From Pyrodictiaceae archaeon (lineage in GTDB: Archaea > Thermoproteota > Thermoprotei_A > Sulfolobales > WANQ01), in contig WANQ01000018.1 in assembly GCA_015521735.1 (NCBI GenBank), positions 1 to 64,000 of the forward strand: a DNA stretch of 64,000 nt, in the 5' to 3' direction. Positions 26,663 through 35,646 of this stretch are shown in pieces. Below the pieces are notes generated by a model. That model saw only the letters and a list, made by a program, of their open reading frames with translations, was not told the DNA's origin and searched no databases. How positions within the stretch are numbered: the stretch's first letter is position 1; the number at the start of each line of letters is the position of its first letter. Made by a program: the position numbers and the translations under genes.

Positions 26663-27580
26663 TTGAGAAGAGATGATATAGTCTTGCTAGATGTATGCGC
26701 CTTCGGCCATATTACACGTGAATCAGAGGAATGGAGAGGGCTTAAAAGAGAGTTTACCGCTGGTCCACCATACTTCTTCTCACTAGCTCTTAGACGTCTT
26801 GGCAATAACGTCATGGTTGTAACTAAGCTAAACCCTGCTGATAAGGATATTTTAACTGAACTTGAAAGGGAAGGTATAAGGATAGTTTTAAGGAAAAGTG
26901 CGAGAACTTCATCGTTTCATACAGTTTATGGTAAAAGCCTTGATGAAAGATACTTAAAGGTAATATCAGTTGCTGACCCATTCACTGTTGATGATCTTGA
27001 ATATTGCGAACCCTCTAAGTACATCTATATCGGCCCACTAACTACTAGGGATTTCGATCTAGAGTTCCTAGTAAGGGCTCGTAGAAAGGCTCCAGTAGTT
27101 CTTGATGTTCAAGGATTTACACGTAAGGTCGTTGGCGATAGGATAGAATATGTTGACTGGAATTGGAAACTTGAAGGATCTAAGTACGTTGACATATTTA
27201 AAGCTGATACTAATGAAGCTCGAATACTTACTGGCCTAAATGAACCAGTAGAAGCTTTAAAAGAAATATTAAAGTGGGGTCCTAAAGAAGTACTAATTAC
27301 ATCAGCTAAAGGCGTATTCCTAGGAGTTAAGGGTGTAGGAGTATTCTTTGCACCATTCATTGTTGAGGAAATACGTGGTAGAGTTGGTAGAGGTGATACC
27401 TGTACTGCTGCATATGTCCACGCAAGACTTCGTGGAATGAACTTCAAAGACGCAGTTAAATTTGCTGCAGCAGCTACATCGCTAAAGCTAGGATACCAAG
27501 GACCTCTAAGGAATAGTGAGAGAGAAGTACTAGAATACATCAAGGAAAAGTATATGGAAATTAATGTTAGGATAGAATAG
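26663..27580 (+). CDS. PfkB-family carbohydrate kinase (GRGDT-type)
   Basis: A 305-residue ribokinase-fold sugar kinase. The anion-hole/catalytic motif is RGRVGRGDTCTAAYVHARLRG (Asp in GRGDT, read here as its parts), a ribokinase group C variant in which Gly-Arg-Gly-Asp replaces the commoner GAGD. The N-terminal GG signature is weak (TAGPPYFFSLALRRLG). This variant includes archaeal inositol- and nucleoside-type kinases; the substrate cannot be assigned. It is divergent from the transaldolase-like gene and followed by a glycerophosphodiesterase. Its position next to the inositol cluster makes an inositol or keto-sugar-acid kinase worth testing. Confidence 0.75.
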   Translation: MRRDDIVLLDVCAFGHITRESEEWRGLKREFTAGPPYFFSLALRRLGNNVMVVTKLNPADKDILTELEREGIRIVLRKSARTSSFHTVYGKSLDERYLKVISVADPFTVDDLEYCEPSKYIYIGPLTTRDFDLEFLVRARRKAPVVLDVQGFTRKVVGDRIEYVDWNWKLEGSKYVDIFKADTNEARILTGLNEPVEALKEILKWGPKEVLITSAKGVFLGVKGVGVFFAPFIVEEIRGRVGRGDTCTAAYVHARLRGMNFKDAVKFAAAATSLKLGYQGPLRNSEREVLEYIKEKYMEINVRIE

Positions 27581-27624
27581 AGTTAAAATACATGTAATTG
27601 CGTTTAACAGTATTAGGCGTAGAG

Positions 27625-27633
27625 TTTATAAAG
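27625..27633 (+). promoter_or_regulatory. TATA box of the glycerophosphodiesterase gene
   Basis: TTTATAAAG is expected to start transcription near 27656, giving a leader of about 75 nt, long for this organism. AAGGTGATAT at 27712-27721 is a near-perfect ribosome-binding site. Short inverted repeats (CTCC/GGAG near 27665-27675 and GAGC/GCTC further down) lie in the leader, but no known riboswitch is recognised. Confidence 0.45.
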
Positions 27634-27728
27634 CGTAGTAGCACGAGTTCAACTTGTAGAAGATGCTCCCCAGGAGAGTATATATGAGCATTAAGGGGCT
27701 CTTAACTGATAAGGTGATATGTTAAACA

Positions 27729-28667
27729 ATGATGTATACCCGTAAACACATACCTATAATAGTGGCTCATAGGGTTAATAGTCGTCGTAAAATAAAGCAC
27801 TATATCTTTAACAATATAGTTGATGCCATTGAATTAGATTTTATTAAATCGCCTAGCAATGGAAGTATAGTATTACAACATGTAGACGAAGACTACGTCA
27901 TAAGAGACTTCATAACGAGAAACGAGTCAGAATTCCTGGACAATGTAAAACTAGGTTTTAATGTGAAATACTATGCTAAGCGTCTTACTTCCTGGATAAC
28001 TGATACACTAACACATAAACGTTGCAATAAGAAGCCTCGTAAATACTATATTGAGAGTATTCTAAGTTTTATAGATGAACAACTACGTAAAGCTAATCGT
28101 AGCATAACTATAATAATTGACTTAAAGGCTAAAGGTGTAGCTAAGGAACTAGCTAGGGCTCTTACAGAGTTTCCAATACGTAATGCCAAGTTATTTATAT
28201 CATCTAAGTATCATAGTGAATTAGCTAAAATTAAGCAATTAGCACCACATGTTAAAGTACTTGCTTCATTTGATGGTGAACCTATAAACATATCAGAGTA
28301 TCTTAAAAGTCTGGGTATGGATGGTGCTAGTGTTAGGGCAGCATTCGTTGACAAGAACCTTGTTAACGAGCTACACAAGCATGGATTAATTTTAGCTGTA
28401 TGGACTGTTAATGATGTGGGTATGGCTAGGCATCTCGCTAGATTAGGCGTTGACATGATAATAACCGATATACCTGAGATTATACGTAAGGTCTTAGAAC
28501 TTGATGAAGAATATAGAAGTATGCAGGATGAAATAGATCTCGACCGTTATGCTGGGCAAAGTGAGGGTAGAGTTGTTATAGGAGGACTTGAACATATGTT
28601 CGGATACGAGTTAGGGCATCAGAACGAATTTAGTGAAGAAAAGAAAAAACGTGGAAGCTCTATTTAG
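27729..28667 (+). CDS. Glycerophosphodiester phosphodiesterase family protein
   Basis: A 312-residue GDPD TIM-barrel enzyme. The catalytic/metal residues are visible as IIVAHRVNSR (His-Arg), AIELDF (Glu, Asp) and IVLQHVDED (second His). The C-terminal barrel signature is AVWTVNDVGMARHLARLG followed by VDMIITDIPE. It hydrolyses glycerophosphodiesters, for example glycerophosphoinositol, to glycerol phosphate and the head group. Two consecutive ATGs (27729 and 27732) occur at the start. A charged tail after residue 260 is not part of the barrel. Its proximity to inositol catabolic genes suggests a role in releasing inositol from archaeal phospholipid head groups (inference). Confidence 0.8.
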   Translation: MMYTRKHIPIIVAHRVNSRRKIKHYIFNNIVDAIELDFIKSPSNGSIVLQHVDEDYVIRDFITRNESEFLDNVKLGFNVKYYAKRLTSWITDTLTHKRCNKKPRKYYIESILSFIDEQLRKANRSITIIIDLKAKGVAKELARALTEFPIRNAKLFISSKYHSELAKIKQLAPHVKVLASFDGEPINISEYLKSLGMDGASVRAAFVDKNLVNELHKHGLILAVWTVNDVGMARHLARLGVDMIITDIPEIIRKVLELDEEYRSMQDEIDLDRYAGQSEGRVVIGGLEHMFGYELGHQNEFSEEKKKRGSSI

Positions 28668-28699
28668 CTTAATCATGATATAGCATGATTATTTAATTG

Positions 28700-29707
28700 T
28701 TACTTGAACCCTGGCTTACGTATATTCACTACTTCCTTATTAACTAGTGTTGGCGGTATTTCTCCCTTATAGAATGCTATTAGGTTTTCAGCTACAAGTT
28801 CAGCCATACGGTGTCTTGTTTCATATGTTGCTGAGCCTATGTGTGGTAGGAGTACTACGTTCTTGAATGCTGTTATTGGGTGGTTGGGGTCTAAGGGCTC
28901 TTGTTCGTGCACGTCTAAGCCTGCTCCACGTATCCATCCCTCACGTAGTGCTTTTACAAGTGCGTCAGTGTCTATTACTGCACCTCTAGCAGTGTTTACT
29001 ATTATTGCTCCTTTCTTCATCTTCTTTAGTCTCTCCTCATTTATGAGGTGATAGGTCTCCTTAGTTAATGGCACGTGTATTGATACTATGTCTGCTTCTT
29101 TTAACAAGTCATCTAGTTCACGGTATTCTATGCCCATTTTCTCTTCTAGGTCTTTTCTACGGAACTTGTCATAGTATATTACTTTCATTCCAAAGGCTTT
29201 ACCAAATTCTGCTACACGCGATCCTATTCTACCAAGACCTATTATTCCTAGAGTCTTACCCTGAAGTTCTACTCCTAGCATCATCTTTGGATGCCAGCCA
29301 GTTTGAAGTCTCCACCACTCACCCCATCTTACGAAGTGGTCTGCTTCTACTATTCTCCTAGCAACAGCCATTAGTAGTGCCCATGTTAGCTCAGCTGTAG
29401 CCTCTGTTAGTACTCCAGGTGTATTGGTTACGTATATTCCAAGCCTAGTAGCACATTCTATGTCGATGTTATCGTAGCCTACAGCATATTGGGCTACTAT
29501 TCTTAACCTCTTTGCTTGTTGTAGTAGGTTACAGTCTATTTTATCAGTTAACAATGTCCCGAGTGCGTCAACCTCCTTAGCCTTCTGTAACAAAACCTCA
29601 TATGGTGGTGGCTGATAACGATCCCATACCTCAACATCATAGTATTCTTCAAGCTTCTTTATAACATCTGGGAATAGCTCTCTGGTTATGAATAACTTAG
29701 GTTTCAT
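28700..29707 (-). CDS. gyaR: D-2-hydroxyacid dehydrogenase (glyoxylate/hydroxypyruvate reductase)
   Basis: A 335-residue dehydrogenase of the GyaR type. ATG 29707 is preferred (KPKLFITRELFPDV is the usual N terminus, GGTGTAAG upstream); an extension to 29746 is unlikely. The NAD-binding GLGRIGSRVAEF, catalytic Arg in NTARGAVIDT, Glu in DVHEQEPLD and His in LPHIGSAT are all present. It reduces glyoxylate or hydroxypyruvate, or oxidises glycerate. It lies at the downstream end of the minus-strand inositol cluster and could handle a three-carbon product of sugar-acid breakdown (inference). Confidence 0.87.
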   Translation of the reverse strand: MKPKLFITRELFPDVIKKLEEYYDVEVWDRYQPPPYEVLLQKAKEVDALGTLLTDKIDCNLLQQAKRLRIVAQYAVGYDNIDIECATRLGIYVTNTPGVLTEATAELTWALLMAVARRIVEADHFVRWGEWWRLQTGWHPKMMLGVELQGKTLGIIGLGRIGSRVAEFGKAFGMKVIYYDKFRRKDLEEKMGIEYRELDDLLKEADIVSIHVPLTKETYHLINEERLKKMKKGAIIVNTARGAVIDTDALVKALREGWIRGAGLDVHEQEPLDPNHPITAFKNVVLLPHIGSATYETRHRMAELVAENLIAFYKGEIPPTLVNKEVVNIRKPGFK

Positions 29708-29942
29708 CTTAAACTTACACCAAGTAACCATTACGCATGGGATCATATTTTAATTTTACCAAAATAATTTAAGACAAAGTATTAAAGCAAGACACTATAT
29801 AGGCTAAAATCTTGAGAACATATTATTCCACCTCTAGTTCCAGAATTAAAGGAACGTTAAAAGTGTAATTGAGTATAGTGGAGTAGTAATCTTCCTATAA
29901 TAAGGTTGGGTGTTAGTTTAAGTGAAAAACAATTTAACTAGG

Positions 29943-31157
29943 TTAGGGTTTTATTGTTATCTTACCATCTATTCTTTTATGTCCTCTTTCGAACGCCTCT
30001 AGTGCTTGTGTTAGCTTGAATCTACTTGTTATTATCTGTGTCATGTCTATTTTACCAGCTGCCATTAGCCTTATAACGTTCCTGAATGTACCCCATCCTG
30101 AGTGTCCTTGGCTTCCAAATACTTGTGCTCTTCTAACCTGTAGTACTTCTAGGTATATGGGTACTTCTTGTGGTGCTCTTCCTATCCATGTAATCTTTGC
30201 GCCAATGCCTAGGCTCTTAAGCATTTGAGGTAATGTGTGTTCGGGAGCTCCAGCTGCTTCTACGTGCATGTCTGCTCCTTCTCCACCAGTTACATCCATT
30301 ATCTTCTCCCATGGCTCTACTCCCTTATTCTTAAGCTCTATTGGGTCGAATACGTAGTCTGCTCCAATCTTCTTAGCTAGTTCTTTTCTAACAGGGCTTA
30401 TTTCGAATGCTATTACTAGTCCTGCTCCAGCCGCCTTAGCTAAAGCTATAGCTGCTAAGCCTATGGGTCCTGCACCCCATACTACAACGTATCCTCCAGG
30501 CTTGAAGCCTCCAGCACGATTGAATATTGCGTGGTAGGCTACTGATGTAGGTTCAACTAGGCTACCGGCTTCAAAGGCTTTGTCCTCGCTACGATATCTC
30601 TCAGCTATGGAGTCTATTTTCCACAAGTACTTTTCATGAGGTATTAAGACGTATTCAGCCATAGCGCCGTCATGGGTGAAGCCTAGTTCACCATACTCTA
30701 GGTCTGCTGGATCATTAAGTCTAGTACAATGGTTAACGTAGCTTAGCCTACAAGCAGTACACTCACCACACCAGAGCATTTCCTCAGAAGTAACCATGTC
30801 TCCAGGCTTAACCATTTGTACTTGTGGTCCAACCTCTTCTACAACACCACTAAACTCGTGGCCTATTACGACAGGTGTTTTAACTAGTCCTGGATAAATC
30901 ATGTAGCCATCCTTATCTGTTTCAACAAAGTGTAGATCACTACCACATATACCTACAGCTTTAACCCTAATGAGAACCTGCTTACCCTTAGGCTTAGGTA
31001 TTGGCTTCTCCTCAAGCTTAATCCTAGGATTATACCAGACCTTATTACCCTCCCTAACCTTACGTGTCTTCTTCTCTGCTTCAGTTATAGCATAACCTGG
31101 CCTAGGCTTAAAGTCTGCGTATAGAACAAGAGCTAACATCTTATCTTTTTCGGGCAA
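29943..31157 (-). CDS. iolM: Zn-dependent MDR dehydrogenase, IolM-like (scyllo-inosose 3-dehydrogenase)
   Basis: A 404-residue medium-chain dehydrogenase starting with TTG 31157 (GGTGAAAG upstream). Catalytic zinc residues are in VGICGSDLHF and GHEFSG, and structural-zinc cysteines in LWCGECTACRLSYVNHC. The Rossmann motif is VVWGAGPIGLAAIAL. The N terminus (MLALVLYADFKP) and the EEMLWCG and VRRAQVFGSQGHSGWGTF segments agree with the T. maritima IolM family, which oxidises 2-keto-myo-inositol to the 3-dehydro product. The surrounding IolG-, IolN-, IolO- and UxaE-like genes support that role. Other polyol substrates remain possible. Confidence 0.7.
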   Translation of the reverse strand: MPEKDKMLALVLYADFKPRPGYAITEAEKKTRKVREGNKVWYNPRIKLEEKPIPKPKGKQVLIRVKAVGICGSDLHFVETDKDGYMIYPGLVKTPVVIGHEFSGVVEEVGPQVQMVKPGDMVTSEEMLWCGECTACRLSYVNHCTRLNDPADLEYGELGFTHDGAMAEYVLIPHEKYLWKIDSIAERYRSEDKAFEAGSLVEPTSVAYHAIFNRAGGFKPGGYVVVWGAGPIGLAAIALAKAAGAGLVIAFEISPVRKELAKKIGADYVFDPIELKNKGVEPWEKIMDVTGGEGADMHVEAAGAPEHTLPQMLKSLGIGAKITWIGRAPQEVPIYLEVLQVRRAQVFGSQGHSGWGTFRNVIRLMAAGKIDMTQIITSRFKLTQALEAFERGHKRIDGKITIKP

Positions 31158-31328
31158 ACACTTTCACCCAATAAACCATTGAGAAAATACGTAATTTTAT
31201 ACTTTACCCAGATAAACGAAGGATTTATCCATGATAAACACTGTTAAATACTTTTAAAATGATAAATAGCATTAAGCTATACCTTACTATAGCAGGGTGT
31301 AGGGAAGGAAAAGAGAAAAATAGAAGAG

Positions 31329-32108
31329 TTAAGCTCTTGTTCTACGCTGTAGTTCTTCAGGTGGTAGTCTATGTGCTATGACGTCTATTATTTCTTCTGG
31401 AGTAGCTAGGTCTTTCGGTATGTCCAATACCTTGTGGCCACGATCTAGTACGACTATTCTATCAGCTACAGAGTATACATGGTATATGTTGTGCGATATT
31501 ATTATGCTACTAATACCCTTCTTCTTTAAATCCAATACGTACTCTAATACTCTCTCGCTTTCCTTAATGGACAGTGCTGATGTAGGCTCGTCTAAGATTA
31601 CTAGTTTAGCGCCAAAGTGTACTGCTCTAGCAATAGCTATTGACTGTCTCTCACCACCAGACATTTTGCCAACAATCATTTCTGGGTCACGTCTCTTTAT
31701 ACCAATATCTTCTAAGAGCTTCTTCGTTAATTCCCTCATCTTTTTCTTATCAAGTATTTTTATGAATCCTACCTTCTTATACACTTCTCTATTCAAGAAT
31801 AGGTTTCGGTAAACATTCATGTAGGGTACTAGCGCCATATCCTGGTAGACTATTTCTATACCTAGTTTACGTGCATCGGCAGGTGACTTGAATCTTACTT
31901 CACGTCCCTCAAAGAATATCCTGCCCTCATCTGGCTGATGGTATCCTACTATTATTTTAGCTAGAGTAGATTTTCCTGCACCATTATCTCCTACAAGTCC
32001 TACAACTTCACTATAGCCTACGTGGAAGTCTACTTTATTTAATGCTACTATTGGGCCAAACCTCTTAACAATACCCTTCATTTCAAGTAGATGTTTAGGC
32101 TTACTCAC
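31329..32108 (-). CDS. CUT2-type sugar ABC transporter ATPase
   Basis: A 259-residue single-domain ABC ATPase of the ribose/inositol (RbsA-like) class. The Walker A is GDNGAGKSTL, the signature MSGGERQSIAIARA, the Walker B LVILDEPTSAL, and the H-loop IIISHNIYH. Canonical RbsA has two fused ATPase domains (about 500 residues); this is the half-size form that would dimerise. It overlaps the permease gene by 8 nt and follows the binding-protein gene in the same direction. The transporter lies inside the inositol catabolic cluster, so inositol is the expected substrate (inference). Confidence 0.85.
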   Translation of the reverse strand: MSKPKHLLEMKGIVKRFGPIVALNKVDFHVGYSEVVGLVGDNGAGKSTLAKIIVGYHQPDEGRIFFEGREVRFKSPADARKLGIEIVYQDMALVPYMNVYRNLFLNREVYKKVGFIKILDKKKMRELTKKLLEDIGIKRRDPEMIVGKMSGGERQSIAIARAVHFGAKLVILDEPTSALSIKESERVLEYVLDLKKKGISSIIISHNIYHVYSVADRIVVLDRGHKVLDIPKDLATPEEIIDVIAHRLPPEELQRRTRA

Positions 32109-33060
32109 GTCTACTCAACCTCAAGTTAATTATACCAGCAATTATTAGCAACACACCAACGAATCCAATGTACCAGTATGCTGGAGCACCCGCCATAATT
32201 AATCCTACTCTTATCTCACCTATAAGGAATGCTCCCAACGAGGCACCAGCAACAGTTCCAACACCACCAGCTAATGAGCAACCACCTATGACTGATGATG
32301 CTATAGCTTCTAGTTCTAGACCCATACCTGCTACTGGTTCAACAACCTTGAACCTAGACATAGCTATAAGCCCAGCTAGTGCAGCCATAACGCTACTTAA
32401 CACGAAGTTAATGGTTTTAACCTTAGCAACATTAATACCTAGAGCACGTGCTGTCTCCGGTGCACCTCCAACAGCTTGAACCCAGTTACCGTATGGTGTA
32501 GACGTTAATATGAAATGGAATATTGCTGCTAGTATTAGGAACCATAAACCAGAAATCCTTAGATCGTATAGTATTGGTGCTGAGAGAGCTGCTAGTTCTG
32601 GAACATTGACTTCAAGTCTAACTGGGAAACCCTTAGTGATAGCCAATAATACTCCTCTAATAAACCACATCATACCTAGTGTTGTTATGAATGACGGTAT
32701 CTTACCCTTAATGGTGATTAAAGCATTAGCTAACCCTATTACTGCTGCTAAGCCTAGAGCAGCTAGGAATGCTACTATGAATGGCATGCCAGCATTTAAG
32801 AGCCATACAGCAAGTATTGATGAAGCTGCAAACACTGAGCCCACAGATAAGTCGAATTCACCTGCAATCATTAAGAACGATACACCAATAGCCATGATGC
32901 CTAGCTCAGCTGCAAGTGACACCATGCTGCTAAGCGCTGAAAGCGATGCAAATCTGGGGTTAAGGTATGTGAACACTATAGCCATACCAATAATTGATAA
33001 TATTACTCCTAGCTCCATGTATCTTGTAATCATTTTAACTCTAATACTTGGCAACAACAA
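32101..33060 (-). CDS. CUT2-type sugar ABC transporter permease
   Basis: A 319-residue RbsC-like permease with about eight to ten membrane helices. The class signature AGEFDLSVGSVFAASS (residues about 66-81) and the ALGINVAKVKTINFVLSS and SVIGGCSLAGGVGTVAG segments are clear. Three TTG codons follow AAGGTGG at the start (33060, 33057, 33054), so the exact start is uncertain by a few residues. It is coupled to the ATPase gene and separated from the binding-protein gene by 142 bp, which may allow higher expression of the binding protein. Confidence 0.86.
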   Translation of the reverse strand: MLLPSIRVKMITRYMELGVILSIIGMAIVFTYLNPRFASLSALSSMVSLAAELGIMAIGVSFLMIAGEFDLSVGSVFAASSILAVWLLNAGMPFIVAFLAALGLAAVIGLANALITIKGKIPSFITTLGMMWFIRGVLLAITKGFPVRLEVNVPELAALSAPILYDLRISGLWFLILAAIFHFILTSTPYGNWVQAVGGAPETARALGINVAKVKTINFVLSSVMAALAGLIAMSRFKVVEPVAGMGLELEAIASSVIGGCSLAGGVGTVAGASLGAFLIGEIRVGLIMAGAPAYWYIGFVGVLLIIAGIINLRLSRRE

Positions 33061-33202
33061 CCCACCTTCTACACATTCAAACTATCATACTAGAAACCTC
33101 TACTATGCATGTAAGACTAAAATGCTGGTAGAAGTATTAGCGGGTATGTAAAAAAGGGTTTTGTTTAAGGTAAAAACCAATTAGAATCCCAAGTTCAACA
33201 GT

Positions 33203-34339
33203 TTAGGCTCCGCCAGTCTCCTTAATCTGCTTCTCAACTAGTCCTAACAAGTTCTTATCAATTACAGTTGGTCCTGTAGGCACATGTTCAGGTGGCATGA
33301 TACCGTACTTAACGTATAGGTACATGAATACTACTGGTAGGAATCCTTGAGCAAATGGCTGTTGGCTAACAGCTGCAATAACTATATCGTTCTGTATACC
33401 TTCTAGTATCTTGTCGTCAACGTCTACTGTTGCTACGTAGACCTTACCCTTAAGACCCATGTCTTGTATGAGCTGCATTGCTGGGTGTGCTCCTAGTGGT
33501 CCTAGAGTGAATATTACTTCTACATCTGGGTTTGCTTCAATGTAGGATTTCATGATCTCGTAGGCCTTGGTTGTATCAGTGGTTATGTCTAGTTTCTCTG
33601 GAACATAGTCAGCTCCAGCCTCCTTGAATGCATCCTGTATACCCTGAGCTCTAAGCTCTAGGCCTACATGGCCTACCTCGTGAATACCTATGAATGCTAG
33701 CTTTGGTAATCTACCATACTTTTCTTGGAACCACTTTATCACGTACTTTGCTAGCTTGTAACCAGCCTGGTACTCGTCTTGGCCAACATATGATAGATAT
33801 GGTATTCTCTCCTCAGGAGGTCTTGGATCATAAACGTTGACAGCTATAACTGGTATACCTTGCTGAATAACTTTTCTCAAGGGCTCATCTAAGGCCTTGT
33901 AGTCGGTAATAGTTATTATTATTCCATCTGGTTTTGCTGCAGCAGCACTCTCTAATGCATCAACAAGCCATTTAATTGAGAACTTCTCTGGACCCTGGTA
34001 GATAACTTTTACTCCTAGGAGCTCACCAGCTAGCTCAGCACCCTTAATTACGGGTGCCCACCATGGGTCAGCTGGACCACCATGCGATATATAGTAGAAT
34101 GTGTACTCGTATTCTTTCTTAGCAGGTGCTGTGGCTGTTACAGTCTCTGTAACAGTAACTGTTTGGGGTGCTGCCCCAACAGTAGTAGTTACAGTAGTTG
34201 TTACAGTTGTAGTTTTAGCTGGAGCAGCCTGCATACCAACAAAGTAACCAGCAATGATGCCGATGATTAGTAGGACTATTGCTATTCCAGCCCAAGCAGT
34301 TGTTGATAAAGCTTTTCTTAAAATTGGTGTGTAACCCAT
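33203..34339 (-). CDS. Membrane-tethered CUT2-type sugar-binding protein
   Basis: A 378-residue periplasmic-binding-fold (RbsB-like) protein. An N-terminal membrane anchor (about residues 15-36) is followed by a Thr/Val linker (TTTVTTTVTTTVG), then a type I binding domain (YTFYYISHGGPADPWW, PDGIIITITDY, PVIAVNVYD, FTLGPLGAHPA, VATVDVDDKIL). It presents sugar to the adjacent permease/ATPase. Located between the IolG-like dehydrogenase and the permease, it is the likely specificity determinant for inositol or a related polyol (inference). The linker closely resembles that of the CUT1 binding protein in this window. Confidence 0.83.
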   Translation of the reverse strand: MGYTPILRKALSTTAWAGIAIVLLIIGIIAGYFVGMQAAPAKTTTVTTTVTTTVGAAPQTVTVTETVTATAPAKKEYEYTFYYISHGGPADPWWAPVIKGAELAGELLGVKVIYQGPEKFSIKWLVDALESAAAAKPDGIIITITDYKALDEPLRKVIQQGIPVIAVNVYDPRPPEERIPYLSYVGQDEYQAGYKLAKYVIKWFQEKYGRLPKLAFIGIHEVGHVGLELRAQGIQDAFKEAGADYVPEKLDITTDTTKAYEIMKSYIEANPDVEVIFTLGPLGAHPAMQLIQDMGLKGKVYVATVDVDDKILEGIQNDIVIAAVSQQPFAQGFLPVVFMYLYVKYGIMPPEHVPTGPTVIDKNLLGLVEKQIKETGGA

Positions 34340-34374
34340 AATACGGACACCACTTATACTAAGTAAAATTGTTG

Positions 34375-34384
34375 GTTTAAAAAG
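34375..34384 (-). promoter_or_regulatory. TATA-like element upstream of the CUT2 transporter genes
   Basis: On the minus strand, CTTTTTAAAC lies about 36-45 nt before ATG 34339, with GGTG close to the start. It suggests the transporter genes have a promoter of their own, separate from the dehydrogenase gene upstream. The rest of the 207-bp spacer (34340-34546) holds nothing else I recognise. Confidence 0.45.
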
Positions 34385-34546
34385 TTTAGCATAATTGTAC
34401 TAGTTAGAATAGTTCAATCAAGTAGAATATTATTGCGATATTTTATTTAAGAAAAGATTGTTTCGAGTAGTTTTCCTAAGTTAGTAGAGATTGACATGTT
34501 TTATAAGGGAAAAACATGTATATAATTATTGCGTTTAATTGCATTA

Positions 34547-35569
34547 CTACAACTCTACTTTAATACTTCTACCTTCCCTATATGATTTCCAGCATGCTTC
34601 GGCTATCTGAACAGTTCTGAGACCATCTATTACTGTTACTGGTGGTTCCTTGTCTTCTACTATGGATTTTATGAATGCTTTAAGCTCCTCTATGTATGCT
34701 TCATAGAATCTCTTCTCAAACCATGGTGCTCCAAAGTATGTTAGTCCCTGCTTAGTACCTATAGCAAACATATTGTCTATATTACTTCCAACATATATTA
34801 CTCCTTCAGAGCCGTAGACTTCTGTTCTAAGCTCGTATCCGTATGGGAACTTCCTGGTACCATGTATTAGTCCTTGTGCACCATTATCAAACTTAAAAGC
34901 TATGCTTACGACGTCTAAGTCTCCTTTAGCTTTAAGTTCATCGTATATGTAGTTTCCTCCAATAACGTAGACTTCTACTATTTCGCCTACCAGGAATCTA
35001 GCCATATCGAAGTCATGTGACAACATGTCTAGGAATATGCCACCACTCTTCTTTGGATCAGCTGCCCAGCTTGGAGGTGCACCAGGGTCTCTAGCAACTG
35101 CTATATACGCTATTGGTTTCCCTATTTCACCATTCTCTATACGCTTCTTAGCGTTAAGGTAAGCGTAGTCGAATCGTCTATTGAATCCTACTTGTAGTTT
35201 TAATCCATGCTTCTTAACAGCTGCTACTACTTCTTTTGCTTCACTAACTGTAACCGTCATAGGCTTTTCAACGAATACGTGCTTACCTGCTTCAAGAGCC
35301 TTAATTATCATGTCCTTGTGTAGAAAGGTTGGTACACTTATAACTACAGCATCTATTTTCTCATTGGCCAACATTTTATCGTAGTCAGTATACCATTCAA
35401 CTCCTAGTTTCTCCCCAACACTTCTAGCAAGGTTTTCAATTACATCTGATACGGCTACTAGTTCAGCGTTTTCAACCTTATACTTTAATATCTCTGCATG
35501 GAGCCTACCTATCCTACCTAGACCTACTACACCTACACCTACCTTAGAATTAGGCAAAACCAATACCAC
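34547..35569 (-). CDS. iolG: Gfo/Idh/MocA-family oxidoreductase, IolG-like inositol 2-dehydrogenase
   Basis: A 340-residue NAD(P)-dependent sugar/polyol dehydrogenase. The N-terminal Rossmann motif is GVVGLGRIGRLHAE (residues about 13-26), the EKP motif is FVEKPMTVT (catalytic Lys), and the active-site Asp/His lie in GGIFLDMLSHDFDMARF. In the known pathway IolG oxidises myo-inositol to 2-keto-myo-inositol (scyllo-inosose). The assignment to inositol rests on motif match plus the IolM/N/O-like neighbours. Related members oxidise glucose, galactose or scyllo-inositol. It sits between the UxaE-like epimerase and the CUT2 transporter. Confidence 0.77.
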   Translation of the reverse strand: MVLVLPNSKVGVGVVGLGRIGRLHAEILKYKVENAELVAVSDVIENLARSVGEKLGVEWYTDYDKMLANEKIDAVVISVPTFLHKDMIIKALEAGKHVFVEKPMTVTVSEAKEVVAAVKKHGLKLQVGFNRRFDYAYLNAKKRIENGEIGKPIAYIAVARDPGAPPSWAADPKKSGGIFLDMLSHDFDMARFLVGEIVEVYVIGGNYIYDELKAKGDLDVVSIAFKFDNGAQGLIHGTRKFPYGYELRTEVYGSEGVIYVGSNIDNMFAIGTKQGLTYFGAPWFEKRFYEAYIEELKAFIKSIVEDKEPPVTVIDGLRTVQIAEACWKSYREGRSIKVEL

Positions 35570-35646
35570 CCCTAAGGAGGTACACGTACTTACTCTAAGT
35601 CAAATTGTAGTGGAAGGGGAAAAACGTGTTTCTACTTATTAAATCA

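Noticed and set aside
27656-27728. Structured leader of the glycerophosphodiesterase gene as a possible riboswitch.
   Set aside because: Only short, weak inverted repeats are visible and no known aptamer consensus is recognised.
32510-33151. Long plus-strand open frame (213 codons) opposite the CUT2 permease gene.
   Set aside because: It mirrors the permease codons; composition and lack of ribosome-binding site or motifs point to a shadow frame.
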